NCBI GenBank assembly: GCA_964603325.1
Contig: CAZRUH010000009.1
Location: 1 to 21,945 of the forward strand
Direction of reading: 5' to 3'
From: LSNR01 sp964603325
GTDB lineage: Bacteria; Patescibacteriota; Minisyncoccia; Moranbacterales; UBA9337
Length of the DNA stretch: 21,945 nucleotides
Positions within the stretch are counted from its first letter, which is position 1. Each line of letters starts with the position of its first letter. Of this stretch, positions 6,955 to 14,611 are shown one piece after another. Under the pieces are notes generated by a model that saw nothing but the letters and a program-made list of their open reading frames with translations, did no database searches and was not told where the DNA came from. Made by a program: the position numbers and the translations under genes.

Positions 6955-8118
6955 ATGAATTTATTTAAGAAAAAAGAAGAAAATTTGTCATCAGAGGAAA
7001 ATGGCAATAAGAAAAAAATTGGGAATTGGAAGATTTTTTTGTTTATTGTTGCGGTGTTATTTGTTTTTGGAGGGCTGTTTTTATGGAAAACAGGTAATGT
7101 TTTGCATAAAATTACCACTAAAGGAAATATTTTTAGCAGTATCGCCAAATCACTACCCGGCAGTAAAAATGAATTAAAGGGTGAAAAAGATGGCAGAATA
7201 AATATTTTACTTCTGGGGATGCGAGGAGAACATGTTGATGGCGGAGGGTTATTGGCGGATACAATTATGGTGGCTAGCATTTTCCCGGAAAAAAAGGAGA
7301 TATCTTTAGTTTCCATCCCGAGAGATTTATATGTGACGGTCCCGGGAACAAACGATAAGCAAAAAATCAATGCCGTTTATTTTTATGGAGAAGAAAATGA
7401 ACACAACGGTGGAGGAATAAAAAATATGAAAAAAATTATTGAAGAAATTACCGGACAGCCGATACATTATGCCATAGCAATAAATTTTAAAGGTTTTGAA
7501 CAAGCTGTTGATGCCATCGGCGGACTGGATATCCATCTAAATGAGCCATTTAGTGAGCCGTTGCAATTTCATCAAGAACATGTTTGCGATCCAAATGTTT
7601 TTACCGTCAAGTCGGGAAATTTTGAGGTTAAGAAAAATGAAAAAGGAAAAATAGTTGCTCAGTACCCTCTTTGTTATAATCACGATGAAGAGTGTGGCGG
7701 TGTGTTTAGTTTGCCGGCCGGAAATATTCATTTGGATGGAGAAAAAGCTCTTTGTTATGTTCGCTCCAGAATGACATCTACTGATTTTGATCGCGCCAGA
7801 AGACAGCAAGAGATTATAAAGTTGTTTAAGGAAAAGTTGCTAAGTACCGGGACATTGACTAATTTTAACAAAGTTAACGCATTGTTAAACAGCCTTGGAG
7901 ATAATGTCAAAACCGATATGGAAGGTTGGGAAATGAAAAAACTTTTGGATATTTATAAGGATATGGATGATCAAATAACAATCAAACAGAAAGTTTTAGA
8001 AAATTCCGAAGAAGGATTGCTTTATGCTCCACAAAACACCTCTCCTCAACAAGGATATATTTTATTGCCACGAGGCGATAATTATAACCGTATTAAGGAT
8101 TTGTTTTCAAATATTTAA
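6955..8118 (+). CDS. LCP (LytR-CpsA-Psr) family glycopolymer transferase
   Basis: LCP proteins transfer glycopolymers from undecaprenyl diphosphate to peptidoglycan outside the membrane. This 387-residue protein has a basic N-terminus, one transmembrane helix at about 27-45, and then the LCP domain. Signatures are INILLLGMRG (82-91), LADTIMVASI with D102, VSIPRDLYV with R123, KINAVYFYG, IGGLDI, and the closing YVRSRMTSTDFDRARRQQE (268-286) rich in lipid-phosphate-binding arginines. An insertion at about 205-250 carries cysteines 211, 240 and 247, and C267 follows close by, so disulfides are possible if the compartment is oxidising. An AGGA lies 7 bases before the ATG, one of the few Shine-Dalgarno-like signals here. 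The neighbouring glycosyltransferases and ligase support a role in anchoring their product. Confidence 0.92.
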   Translation: MNLFKKKEENLSSEENGNKKKIGNWKIFLFIVAVLFVFGGLFLWKTGNVLHKITTKGNIFSSIAKSLPGSKNELKGEKDGRINILLLGMRGEHVDGGGLLADTIMVASIFPEKKEISLVSIPRDLYVTVPGTNDKQKINAVYFYGEENEHNGGGIKNMKKIIEEITGQPIHYAIAINFKGFEQAVDAIGGLDIHLNEPFSEPLQFHQEHVCDPNVFTVKSGNFEVKKNEKGKIVAQYPLCYNHDEECGGVFSLPAGNIHLDGEKALCYVRSRMTSTDFDRARRQQEIIKLFKEKLLSTGTLTNFNKVNALLNSLGDNVKTDMEGWEMKKLLDIYKDMDDQITIKQKVLENSEEGLLYAPQNTSPQQGYILLPRGDNYNRIKDLFSNI

Positions 8119-8147
8119 CTTATTGATTTTTAATAATTTATTTTGTT

Positions 8148-8969
8148 ATGTCTGAACCGGTTCTTTCCATAATTGTAAGTAACTACCGAAATCCGGAGCT
8201 ACTAAAGCTTTGCATTCAATCAATAAAAGATAATATTGAGGATATTGATTATGAGATTATTGTTGCAGACAGCGCCACCGAAGAGGATACTGAATTGATG
8301 ATGAAAGAAAATTTTCCGGATATTATTTTTCTGCCATTTAAAGATAATGTAGGTCTTCAAAAACTGATTAAAGAAGGTATAAAAAAAAGTAAAGCAAAAT
8401 ACATTTTGATTCTAAACGGTGATATTTTAATCAAGAAAAAGTCGGTGGAAAAATTATTGAGTTATTTAAAGGATAATCCGTCAGTGGGTATGGTGGGTCC
8501 GAAATTATTTGGTTTTAATGAAAAATTTCAGCCTTCTTGTTTTCGTTTCTATAAGCCAATCACTATTGTTTACAGAAGAACATTTTTGGGTAAATTACCC
8601 TTTGCAAAAAAGCATCTGGATTATTTTTTAATGAAAGATTATGATCACAAAAAACCTAAAGATGTTGATTGGTTGATGGGATCGGCGCTAATGGTTTCCA
8701 GAAAAGCGATAAAAAAAGTTGGACCGATGGATAGACGTTTTTTTATGTATATGGAAGATGTAGATTGGTGTCGTCGTTTTTGGGAGAATGGTTTTAGAGT
8801 TGTCTATTGCCCACAATCGGTAATGTTGCATTATCACGGGAAAGGAAGTGGTAACAAAGGATTTGTTTTTACCATATTTAATAAACTGGCTTGGATTCAC
8901 ATATCAAGCGCAATAAAATATTTTTTGAAATATTTTGGGAAGAAAAATCCGAGAACTAAAAATGGTTAA
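8148..8969 (+). CDS. Glycosyltransferase family 2 (rhamnosyltransferase-like)
   Basis: A 273-residue GT-A enzyme with no membrane helix. It begins with LSIIVSNYRNPELL, has the acidic D41 that starts the nucleotide-binding region, and shows LNGDI (89-93), where asparagine replaces the first aspartate of a DxD metal motif. DWLMGSALMVSR (174-185) and YMEDVDWCRR (201-210) follow, the latter supplying the likely catalytic base. This WbbL-like pattern is common in enzymes adding rhamnose or similar sugars to wall or O-antigen chains. It lies 29 bases after the LCP gene and 11 before the protease gene, in the same operon. The sugar is unknown. Confidence 0.88.
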   Translation: MSEPVLSIIVSNYRNPELLKLCIQSIKDNIEDIDYEIIVADSATEEDTELMMKENFPDIIFLPFKDNVGLQKLIKEGIKKSKAKYILILNGDILIKKKSVEKLLSYLKDNPSVGMVGPKLFGFNEKFQPSCFRFYKPITIVYRRTFLGKLPFAKKHLDYFLMKDYDHKKPKDVDWLMGSALMVSRKAIKKVGPMDRRFFMYMEDVDWCRRFWENGFRVVYCPQSVMLHYHGKGSGNKGFVFTIFNKLAWIHISSAIKYFLKYFGKKNPRTKNG

Positions 8970-8980
8970 ATTTTAAATTT

Positions 8981-10264
8981 ATGAAAAAATCTGAAAGAGA
9001 AACAAAAAATGTTATTGAAAATGATAATCTTGCTAAGGAAAATAATGGTTCCAATATGATTTTGAATTATTATTTTAAGATAGTTTCTTTTTTATTGTTA
9101 CTATCTTTGGTTTTTTGGTTTGGATATAAAAAGGGTGAAGAAAAAAATCCAATGCTAAATAATATTTCTGCAACTGTAGAAAATGGCATCAAGAAAGATA
9201 ATGAAAAGGTGGATTTTTCTTTATTTTGGAAAGTGTGGAGTTTATTGGAGAAAAAATATGTTGATGCTGATAAATTAACTCCCCAAGATTTATTATATAA
9301 TTCAATAAAGGGAATGATGTGGGCCACAAAGGATCCGTATACCGTTTTTTTAGAGCCAAAAGAAGTAAAAGAATTTAATAGTGAAATTGACGGAAAGTTT
9401 GAAGGAATTGGCGCTGAAATTGGCATTAAACAGGGAGTGCTGACTATTATTGCTCCCCTAAAAGATTCTCCGGCGGAGAAGTCGGGACTAAAGGCGGGAG
9501 ACAAGGTTATAAAAATAAACGGTGAATCAACGGCGGAGATGACAATAGATGAGGCAGTCAACAAAATGCGAGGAAAAAAAGGAACGGAAGTCAAATTAAC
9601 TGTTTTCAGAAATAATGGAGAAGATAAAACCAAAGAGATAACGATTACAAGAGGAATAATTGAAGTAAAGAGCGTTGATTTTGAGATGAAAAACAATATC
9701 CCTTATTTTAAAATTGTTCGCTTTGGGAATGATACGGCAAAACTTTTTAGAGAATTAACCAAAAAAATTCCCGCCAATGCGCCCGGAGTCATTATAGATT
9801 TGCGGAATAACCCGGGAGGATATCTAGATGCTTCCGTTGAGATGGCCAGTTTAATTTTACCCAGAGGAGACGTTATAGTTATTGAAAAATATAGAGACGG
9901 AAAAGAAGATAAATTGTATTCTTATGGCTACAAAAATATTTTAAACAAAAAGAAGATAGTTGTTCTTATAAATGAAGGAAGCGCCAGTGCATCGGAAATT
10001 CTGGCCGGGGCATTAAAAGATGATGCTAAAGATAGAGTGACAATTGTTGGCAAAAAATCATTTGGAAAGGGTTCTGTCCAGGAGTTGATTAATCTGCCAA
10101 ACGGTTCGGCTACAAAGATTACAGTCGCAAAGTGGTTAACTCCAACCGGGGAGCAAATCAATAAAAAAGGAATCTCTCCGGATATAGAAGTTGATTTAAC
10201 CAACCAAGATTATGAAAATGATCTTGATCCTCAACTTGACAAAGCTTTGAAATTGTTAAAATAA
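8981..10264 (+). CDS. C-terminal processing peptidase (S41, CtpA/CtpB type)
   Basis: A 427-residue serine protease anchored by one N-terminal helix (about 29-48), with the rest outside the cytoplasm. A PDZ domain spans about 140-212 and includes SGLKAGDKVIKINGE. The S41 core follows with IIDLRNNPGG (271-280). The catalytic serine is probably the middle one of EGSASASEILAG (S336), paired with K363 and Q367 in FGKGSVQE. The Ser-Lys spacing is two residues longer than in E. coli Prc as I count it. Such proteases trim envelope proteins or activate cell-wall enzymes. Here the gene sits between a glycosyltransferase and murI, two bases from the latter, so the two are probably cotranslated. Confidence 0.93.
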   Translation: MKKSERETKNVIENDNLAKENNGSNMILNYYFKIVSFLLLLSLVFWFGYKKGEEKNPMLNNISATVENGIKKDNEKVDFSLFWKVWSLLEKKYVDADKLTPQDLLYNSIKGMMWATKDPYTVFLEPKEVKEFNSEIDGKFEGIGAEIGIKQGVLTIIAPLKDSPAEKSGLKAGDKVIKINGESTAEMTIDEAVNKMRGKKGTEVKLTVFRNNGEDKTKEITITRGIIEVKSVDFEMKNNIPYFKIVRFGNDTAKLFRELTKKIPANAPGVIIDLRNNPGGYLDASVEMASLILPRGDVIVIEKYRDGKEDKLYSYGYKNILNKKKIVVLINEGSASASEILAGALKDDAKDRVTIVGKKSFGKGSVQELINLPNGSATKITVAKWLTPTGEQINKKGISPDIEVDLTNQDYENDLDPQLDKALKLLK

Positions 10265-10266
10265 GT

Positions 10267-11025
10267 ATGATTGGAATATTTGATTCCGGTGTGGGAGGGT
10301 TATCCGTTTTAAAAGAAATAAAACGGTTGTCGCCAAATATTGACATTGTTTATTATGGAGACATAAAGAATGCTCCTTATGGAGAAAAAAAATTAACGGA
10401 ATTAAAGAAATTAACCAGACAAAGTATAGAGATTCTTCAGAAAAAGGGAGTAAAAAATATTTTTAGCGCTTGTAATAGTGTTTCCGTTTTTATGTTGGAT
10501 TTTAAGGGGAAAGATTTAAAAATTATGGAAATGATTGGTCCGACAGTTTCCGGCGTGATAAAAGTCGGAAGAATTGGAAATAACGGAACTGCCATATTTG
10601 CCACTCCGGCAACAATTAATGCCGGTATCTATCAAAGAGAGTTTTTGAAAAACGGATTTGACATAAAAACATTTCCCTTTCCAAAGCTTGCCGGGGCAAT
10701 TGAATTCGGGGAAGATTTAAATAAGGTGGAAAAAATTATTAACAAAAATATTGATGGTAATAACTTTCAAAATATAAGCAATATTATTTTGTGTTGCACT
10801 CATTATCCTTTTGTAAAAAGTATTTTTCAAAAAGTCTTTGATAGTCGCAACATAAAAATAAACATAATAGATCCATCGCAAATAGTCGCAAAAAAAGTTA
10901 TTGAAGAATTTGGGGAAAAAGGAAGTGGGAAGTTGGAATTTCTAATTTCCAAAGAATCTGAAAATTTTAGAAATATGATTACTGAAATCTTTAAAAACTA
11001 CGATTATTCCATAAAAGTGGTTTAA
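10267..11025 (+). CDS. murI: Glutamate racemase
   Basis: MurI makes D-glutamate from L-glutamate for peptidoglycan stem peptides, using two cysteines and no cofactor. The 252-residue protein starts with GIFDSGVGGLSVLK (D6, S7), then YYGDIKNAPYG, SACNSVS with catalytic C69, and CCTHYPF with catalytic C177. The usual ACNTAS motif reads ACNSVS here, a mild change. Length is near normal for the family. The ATG is two bases after the protease stop. It is the last gene of the run and is followed by a hairpin terminator. Its presence implies the cell makes its own wall precursors. Confidence 0.94.
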   Translation: MIGIFDSGVGGLSVLKEIKRLSPNIDIVYYGDIKNAPYGEKKLTELKKLTRQSIEILQKKGVKNIFSACNSVSVFMLDFKGKDLKIMEMIGPTVSGVIKVGRIGNNGTAIFATPATINAGIYQREFLKNGFDIKTFPFPKLAGAIEFGEDLNKVEKIINKNIDGNNFQNISNIILCCTHYPFVKSIFQKVFDSRNIKINIIDPSQIVAKKVIEEFGEKGSGKLEFLISKESENFRNMITEIFKNYDYSIKVV

Positions 11026-11052
11026 AAAACACGGGATTTCCCGCGTTTTTTT
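11024..11052. terminator. Bidirectional intrinsic terminator between murI and rpmB
   Basis: A short stem at 11029-11046 with loop ATTT has CGGG/CCCG as its core. A runs lie on the left and T runs on the right, so it ends in a T tract in both directions. On the minus strand an A-C mismatch becomes a G-U pair, so the stem is better for rpmB. It overlaps the last bases of both convergent genes. It is the only GC-containing hairpin terminator I found in the window. Confidence 0.8.
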
Positions 11053-11224
11053 AAGAAGCCTTATTCATTGTCCGAATGCATTTTACGCAAATCTTTCTTT
11101 TTTTTCCGTTAATTTTTTTATTCTGAATATTTACTTTAAATTTTCTTTTAGTGGCAATATTGGAATGACTTCTGGAATGTCCGGATTTGGTTCCACGACC
11201 ACAGATTTCACAAGTTCTAGACAT
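11051..11224 (-). CDS. rpmB: 50S ribosomal protein bL28
   Basis: Read on the minus strand, ATG at 11224-11222 opens a 57-codon frame ending in TAA at 11051-11053. The protein starts MSRTCEICGRGTKSGHSRSH and continues with the basic VNIQNKKINGKKRKICVKCI segment. This is the bL28 pattern: GR and SHS motifs, then a conserved basic region. It has two zinc-ribbon pairs, C5/C8 and C46/C49, so it is the zinc-binding (C+) form. bL28 binds 23S rRNA in the large subunit. The gene is very short and has no clear Shine-Dalgarno sequence. It converges on murI and shares a terminator with it. Confidence 0.93.
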   Translation of the reverse strand: MSRTCEICGRGTKSGHSRSHSNIATKRKFKVNIQNKKINGKKRKICVKCIRTMNKAS

Positions 11225-11276
11225 AATATTGTTTTCTCAATTTATTAAAAAAATCAAAACAAGATTTATTTAATCC

Positions 11277-11305
11277 TTGCTTTATTACAAAGTTTACCTT
11301 ATCAT
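11277..11305 (+). promoter_or_regulatory. Sigma-70-type promoter before the M50 protease gene
   Basis: TTGCTT at 11277-11282 and TATCAT at 11300-11305 are 17 bp apart. Transcription should begin near 11312, giving a leader of about 42 bases before the ATG at 11354. It sits between the divergent rpmB and M50 genes, where a plus-strand promoter is needed after the terminator at 11024-11052. No equally good minus-strand promoter for rpmB was found. Confidence 0.55.
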
Positions 11306-11353
11306 AATAGTTGGAACTTGGCAAGCACTATTTAATTTTTTTATTTTAATAAT

Positions 11354-12049
11354 ATGTCAACCGAATTAGTTTTAATTGTTTTTCAAATAACTATTTTGAT
11401 AATGTCTGTTGTAATTCATGAGGTTTCTCATGGGTTAATGGCCTTTAAGTTGGGCGATTCTACGGCGAAATATGCCGGAAGATTGACGCTAAATCCCATT
11501 AAACATCTGGATCTGTGGGGATCATTTATTGTTCCTTTATTGATGATTTTTAGTTTTGGGATCGGTTTTGGATGGGCTAAGCCCGTCCCCTATAATCCAT
11601 ATAATCTAAAAGACCAAAAAAGAGGTCCCGCGTGGGTGGCGTTATCCGGACCAATGTCAAATATTTTGGTGGCAATGTTCTTCGGTTTAGTCGCCAGGTT
11701 TATGCCTCTAAGCGCAGTCGTTAAAACGGAAATTGCCAGAAATATTTTTGATTATCACAATTTGAGCATATTGCTTGCCGGATCATTTACGGCAATATTC
11801 TTTTGGCTTTCCATGATGATTTTAACAATAAACATTTTTTTAGCTGTTTTTAATTTAATTCCGATACCGCCATTGGATGGGTCAAAATTATTATTTGCTT
11901 TTGTTCCCATGAGCGAACAAAAGAAGATAGCATTAGAGCAATTCGGCTTTGTTTTTTTGCTGATGTTTATTTTTTTATTCTCAGCCCCGTTGGGATATTT
12001 GTTAAGTGGTGTGTTATCTTTGTTTTTTAAATATTTTGTTGGTATTTAA
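11354..12049 (+). CDS. Site-2 metalloprotease (peptidase M50)
   Basis: This 231-residue membrane protein cuts substrates within the lipid bilayer. The zinc site is formed by HEVSH (H22, E23, H26) in the first helix and the NLIPIPPLDG segment (167-176), whose D175 is the third ligand. GWAKPVPYNPYN (73-84) is the membrane re-entrant motif typical of the short YwhC-like group. About five or six hydrophobic segments are seen. There is no PDZ domain, so it is a compact form unlike RseP. It begins a new transcription unit and is followed 17 bases later by a glycosyltransferase gene. The substrate is unknown; no anti-sigma factor is seen nearby. Confidence 0.9.
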   Translation: MSTELVLIVFQITILIMSVVIHEVSHGLMAFKLGDSTAKYAGRLTLNPIKHLDLWGSFIVPLLMIFSFGIGFGWAKPVPYNPYNLKDQKRGPAWVALSGPMSNILVAMFFGLVARFMPLSAVVKTEIARNIFDYHNLSILLAGSFTAIFFWLSMMILTINIFLAVFNLIPIPPLDGSKLLFAFVPMSEQKKIALEQFGFVFLLMFIFLFSAPLGYLLSGVLSLFFKYFVGI

Positions 12050-12066
12050 TATTTTTTTAGGATATT

Positions 12067-13023
12067 ATGAATAAAAATAAAAAAGAAAAAAAAATTGTGG
12101 AGCTGTCAGTTGTTGTTCCCTTGTATAATGAGGAGGATAATGTAAGGGGTTTACATCGTAAAATTTTGGAAGCTTGTCAAAAGATAAACAAGACCTTTGA
12201 GATTATTTTTGTTGATGACGGATCTAAAGATAAAACCGTAGAAAGATGTCAAAATCTTAAGCCATTGAAATTGGTAAAGTTTAGAAGAAATTTCGGGCAA
12301 ACGGCGGCATTTGACGCCGGATTTCAGGAGGCAAAAGGAAAAATTATTATAACAATGGATGGTGATTTGCAAAATGATCCTGCCGACATTCCCAAACTTT
12401 TAAAAAAAATGAAAGAAGGGTATGATGTTGTTTCGGGCTGGAGATATAAGCGAAAGGATCCTTTGAGTAAAATAATTTTTTCCAGAGGCGCTGATAAATT
12501 AAGAAAATTTTTTATTCGTGATAAAATTCACGATAGTGGTTGCAGTTTGAAAGCATACAAAAAAGAATGTTTTGATGACCTGGAATTACACGGAGAGATG
12601 CACAGGTTTATTCCCGCGCTATTGGAGATAGATGGTTTTAAAGTGGGCGAAGTGAAAGTTTCTCATCATCCTCGCATTTACGGTGTTACAAAATATAATT
12701 GGAAAAGAGCGATAAAGGGATTGATAGATATGATGTCTATTTGGTTTTGGCGCAAATTTGCCAATCGTCCCTTGCATTTGTTTGGTTCAATGGGAATATT
12801 TTTGACATTGCTTGGTGGAGGAATTATGTTTTGGATGTTTATAGAAAAAGTTTTTTTCAACGCATCCCTTCAGGAAAAAATTTGGCCAATGATTGGTGTA
12901 TTGTTGATTTTGGTTGGAGTGCAATTGTTTGTTTCCGGATTATTAGCGGATATTTTAGTAAAAAATTACTTCAAAACAAAGGGATCGCGAGGATATTCCA
13001 TTAAAGAAATAGTTGAAAAATAA
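12067..13023 (+). CDS. Polyprenyl-phosphate glycosyltransferase (GT2, GtrB/DPM1-like)
   Basis: The enzyme moves a sugar from a nucleotide donor to undecaprenyl phosphate, giving a membrane-bound sugar donor. The 318-residue protein has the GT-A domain first: VVVPLYNEEDN, VDDGSKDKT (D50, D51), MDGDLQNDP with DxD at D98/D100, and SGWRYKRKDP. DSGCSLKAY and the acceptor-side segment HRFIPAL follow. Two C-terminal transmembrane hairpins are seen at about 236-259 and 273-299, as in GtrB. An AGGA occurs 4 bases before the ATG. The next gene, eight bases away, encodes a GT-C enzyme of the kind that uses such lipid-linked sugars. Confidence 0.92.
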   Translation: MNKNKKEKKIVELSVVVPLYNEEDNVRGLHRKILEACQKINKTFEIIFVDDGSKDKTVERCQNLKPLKLVKFRRNFGQTAAFDAGFQEAKGKIIITMDGDLQNDPADIPKLLKKMKEGYDVVSGWRYKRKDPLSKIIFSRGADKLRKFFIRDKIHDSGCSLKAYKKECFDDLELHGEMHRFIPALLEIDGFKVGEVKVSHHPRIYGVTKYNWKRAIKGLIDMMSIWFWRKFANRPLHLFGSMGIFLTLLGGGIMFWMFIEKVFFNASLQEKIWPMIGVLLILVGVQLFVSGLLADILVKNYFKTKGSRGYSIKEIVEK

Positions 13024-13031
13024 AAAATGGT

Positions 13032-14594
13032 ATGAATGAGAAAAATAAAATATGGTTTTTTTTGTTGGTAATTTTGCTGTTAGGCGCTTTTTTGCGTTTT
13101 TATAAGTTAGGTGAAAAATCTTTTCGCGCAGATGAGTTTTTGGGAGTGAATACGGTTTATGGATACTTGCAAACCGGTGAATGGAGGAGATGGGATTTTA
13201 ATATGGGCAAGCCATATGTTGACAAGCCATATTTTAAAACATTTTTTGATTTTGATTTTCGCAATAAAGATAATAAAACATATACCCGCGCGTGGATATA
13301 TAATTGGCAAGTGGCGCAAGTATTAAGAATTTTTCCAAACAAAGAGTATTCTTACAGAATAGTTAGCGTTGTTTGGGGTATTATATCAATATTGTTGATT
13401 TATTTTATAACTTTTAAAATAACCGGCAAAAAAATGATAGCGTTAATTTCGGCATTTTTGCTAGCGGTAAGTATTGATAGCATTGAATTCAGTAGAAAAA
13501 TGAGAATGTATGCGATGTTTATGCCAATATTTTTTGTTTTTACTTATTATGTTTTTTTGTTTTTAGAATCAAAAAGAAAAAGCAGTTTGATTGTCATTGA
13601 AAATATGCGAAAGAAAACGGGGTTGAATTTTATTTTTATCGCTCCTGTTGTTTTATTGGGGTTGTTAAGTATGCATTTGCACCTATTAACGGTCAATATA
13701 GTTTTTGTTGTTTTGCTTTATTTCTTGGTAATGAGTATGATTTATTATAAAAGGAAAGGTAATTTTAAAAATAAATACGTTGTTTATTTTTTAATAACCG
13801 TTATTATTGGTTGGTTATTTTCTTTAAACAATAAGGTTTTTTTGGACAGTCTTGGTTTTCAGGATCATTTTTCTTATTTTGAAAAATCTTTTGCCGATTA
13901 TTCAAGTAGCATAATTGCAATTTTACTTTTATTGACAGGAACTTTTTATTTCTTTAAGAATAAGAACAAGGCAGGAATTTTTACTGTTTCTTCTTATTTT
14001 TCAATATTTTTTGGAGCAATGTTTTTGTGGGATAGGAATACGGGAAATCAGTATCTTTTTTTTGCGAAACCGTTTCAAACAATATTAATTGCTGCGGGAA
14101 TTTTTTTCATTGCTGATTTTTTGAAAAATAATTCAAAAAAACATGTTCGTAAAATTTTTATAATGACAATCATTATTCTGTTGTTAGTCACTCCAAATTT
14201 CGCTTATTTCTTTCAGGATGAAAATACCTACAAACAAACTTCTCGTTCGGGAAATCCCAATTACAGAAAAATTTTCAAATATGTTATCAAGAAAAGAAGC
14301 TATAATGATGTTTTGATAACCAGAAATTTTAGAAATTTCTATTGGGCGGATCAAAAAATGTCGGTGTATTCTTTGGGCGGAGAGCGAGCAAGTAAAAAGG
14401 AGAAAAAACTTACTCTGACAAAATTAAAAGATATAATAAAGAAAAATAAATCCGGTTGGTTGATTTATTCGGATAATGATGAGAGTTTTATATCCAAAGA
14501 TGCCAAAAATTATATTGAAAAAAATCTAAAAAAAATAAGCAATCCCTATGTTCGTGGACCAATTAGTGTTTGGCGATGGGGAAATAGCAATTAA
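13032..14594 (+). CDS. GT-C membrane glycosyltransferase (GT39/ArnT-like)
   Basis: A 520-residue protein with about ten hydrophobic helices. The first is followed by FRADEF (31-36), where D34-E35 match the catalytic acidic pair in the first outer loop of ArnT/PMT enzymes. EFSRKMRMYAMF and later helices fit the family. A C-terminal soluble part (about 405-520) contains conserved-looking tyrosine and tryptophan residues. GT-C enzymes take a sugar from a polyprenyl-phosphate donor on the outer face and add it to protein, lipid or glycan. It is paired with a donor-making enzyme just upstream. The acceptor is unknown: surface glycan and protein are both possible. Confidence 0.78.
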   Translation: MNEKNKIWFFLLVILLLGAFLRFYKLGEKSFRADEFLGVNTVYGYLQTGEWRRWDFNMGKPYVDKPYFKTFFDFDFRNKDNKTYTRAWIYNWQVAQVLRIFPNKEYSYRIVSVVWGIISILLIYFITFKITGKKMIALISAFLLAVSIDSIEFSRKMRMYAMFMPIFFVFTYYVFLFLESKRKSSLIVIENMRKKTGLNFIFIAPVVLLGLLSMHLHLLTVNIVFVVLLYFLVMSMIYYKRKGNFKNKYVVYFLITVIIGWLFSLNNKVFLDSLGFQDHFSYFEKSFADYSSSIIAILLLLTGTFYFFKNKNKAGIFTVSSYFSIFFGAMFLWDRNTGNQYLFFAKPFQTILIAAGIFFIADFLKNNSKKHVRKIFIMTIIILLLVTPNFAYFFQDENTYKQTSRSGNPNYRKIFKYVIKKRSYNDVLITRNFRNFYWADQKMSVYSLGGERASKKEKKLTLTKLKDIIKKNKSGWLIYSDNDESFISKDAKNYIEKNLKKISNPYVRGPISVWRWGNSN

Positions 14595-14611
14595 ATTTTA
14601 AAGAGTAATTT

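Noticed and set aside
6891..7370. A 159-codon minus-strand open frame opposite the LCP gene
   Set aside because: It crosses an intergenic gap and mirrors Lys/Asn-rich LCP codons as Phe/Ile/Ser runs. No family motif is visible.
9070..9696. A 208-codon open frame on the minus strand opposite the S41 protease gene
   Set aside because: The plus strand has the complete PDZ and S41 motifs. The minus-strand product is a low-complexity Ser/Phe/Ile-rich translation typical of the complement of AT-rich coding DNA.
11226..11353. Minus-strand promoter for rpmB
   Set aside because: TGTAAT and TATGAT hexamers exist on the minus strand but none has a matching -35 at 16-18 bp.
12699..13004. A 101-codon plus-strand frame inside the GtrB-like gene
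   Set aside because: It overlaps the conserved C-terminal helices of the glycosyltransferase in another frame and has no motif of its own.
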